From positions 1 to 5,556 of the forward strand of contig CAMOTT010000133.1 of the NCBI GenBank assembly GCA_946626015.1: a DNA stretch of 5,556 nucleotides, read 5' to 3'. Shown here one piece after another: positions 5,510 through 5,556 of the stretch (its first letter is position 1; every line of letters starts with the position of its first letter). Source of the DNA: an uncultured Clostridia bacterium (GTDB lineage Bacteria; Bacillota; Clostridia; Oscillospirales; Acutalibacteraceae). Below the pieces are notes generated by a model. That model saw nothing but the letters and a program-made list of their open reading frames with translations, was not told the origin of the DNA and did no database searches. A program made the position numbers and the translations under genes.

Positions 5510-5556
5510 TTTATAACGTCCTCGCAGGTCACGGCGGTGCGGATAAATCCTCTTGA
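5494..5556 (-). CDS. C-terminal end of an upstream operon gene (product unidentified)
   Basis: The minus strand is open from the window edge for 20 codons, ending TCEDVIKCLKK and TAG at 5494-5496. It overlaps the first 16 bases of the S-component gene, and no other start exists for that gene within reach, so a real overlapping gene end is likely. The sequence is too short to identify. By position it could be an ECF ATPase (EcfA/CbiO-like), whose ends often carry a similar 'T-x-E-x-x-x-x-L' pattern, but this is a guess. Confidence 0.45.
   Translation of the reverse strand, partial: SRGFIRTAVTCEDVIKCLKK

Overview
The window looks like the chromosome of an anaerobic, low-to-medium GC Firmicute, most likely a gut Ruminococcus or another Oscillospiraceae/Ruminococcaceae member. 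This is inferred from the type of pyruvate phosphate dikinase, the secreted protein with InlB-type repeats and an Ig-like domain, the DUF4430 lipoprotein next to an ECF transporter S component, the strong GGAGG ribosome binding sites and the compact intrinsic terminators. No tRNA, rRNA, CRISPR array, transposase or phage gene is visible.

Layout, left to right. (1) Bases 1-966 (+) are the C-terminal PEP-binding half of pyruvate phosphate dikinase, cut by the window edge and followed by a terminator. (2) Bases 1076-1687 (+) encode a small DNA glycosylase-like protein of the uracil-DNA glycosylase superfamily, also followed by a terminator. (3) Bases 1688-2015 have no convincing gene but are full of signals: a near-consensus promoter, a 114-base nested inverted repeat starting at the predicted transcription start, a possible antiterminator, and a compact UUCG-loop terminator just before a ribosome binding site. 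(4) Bases 2016-3905 (+) encode a 629-residue secreted protein: signal peptide, CHAP/NlpC-like Cys-His domain, two InlB-type repeats around an unassigned beta-rich segment, a bacterial Ig-like domain, a second Ig-like segment and an amphipathic C-terminal tail. (5) A bidirectional terminator (3905-3948) separates this from a convergent minus-strand operon. (6) That operon, read from the right edge, holds the end of an unidentified gene, an ECF transporter S component (4805-5509) and a lipoprotein with a transcobalamin-like DUF4430 domain (3984-4808). The last two overlap by ATGA and are probably translationally coupled.

The two units most worth following are the structured leader in front of the secreted Cys-His protein, which has the architecture of a transcription attenuator or unclassified riboswitch-like RNA, and the lipoprotein/S-component pair, which looks like a surface capture-and-import module, possibly for corrinoids. 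The secreted-protein gene is also a compositional mosaic: AT-rich up to about base 3171 and clearly GC-richer afterwards, with the break at a motif shared by the two InlB repeats.
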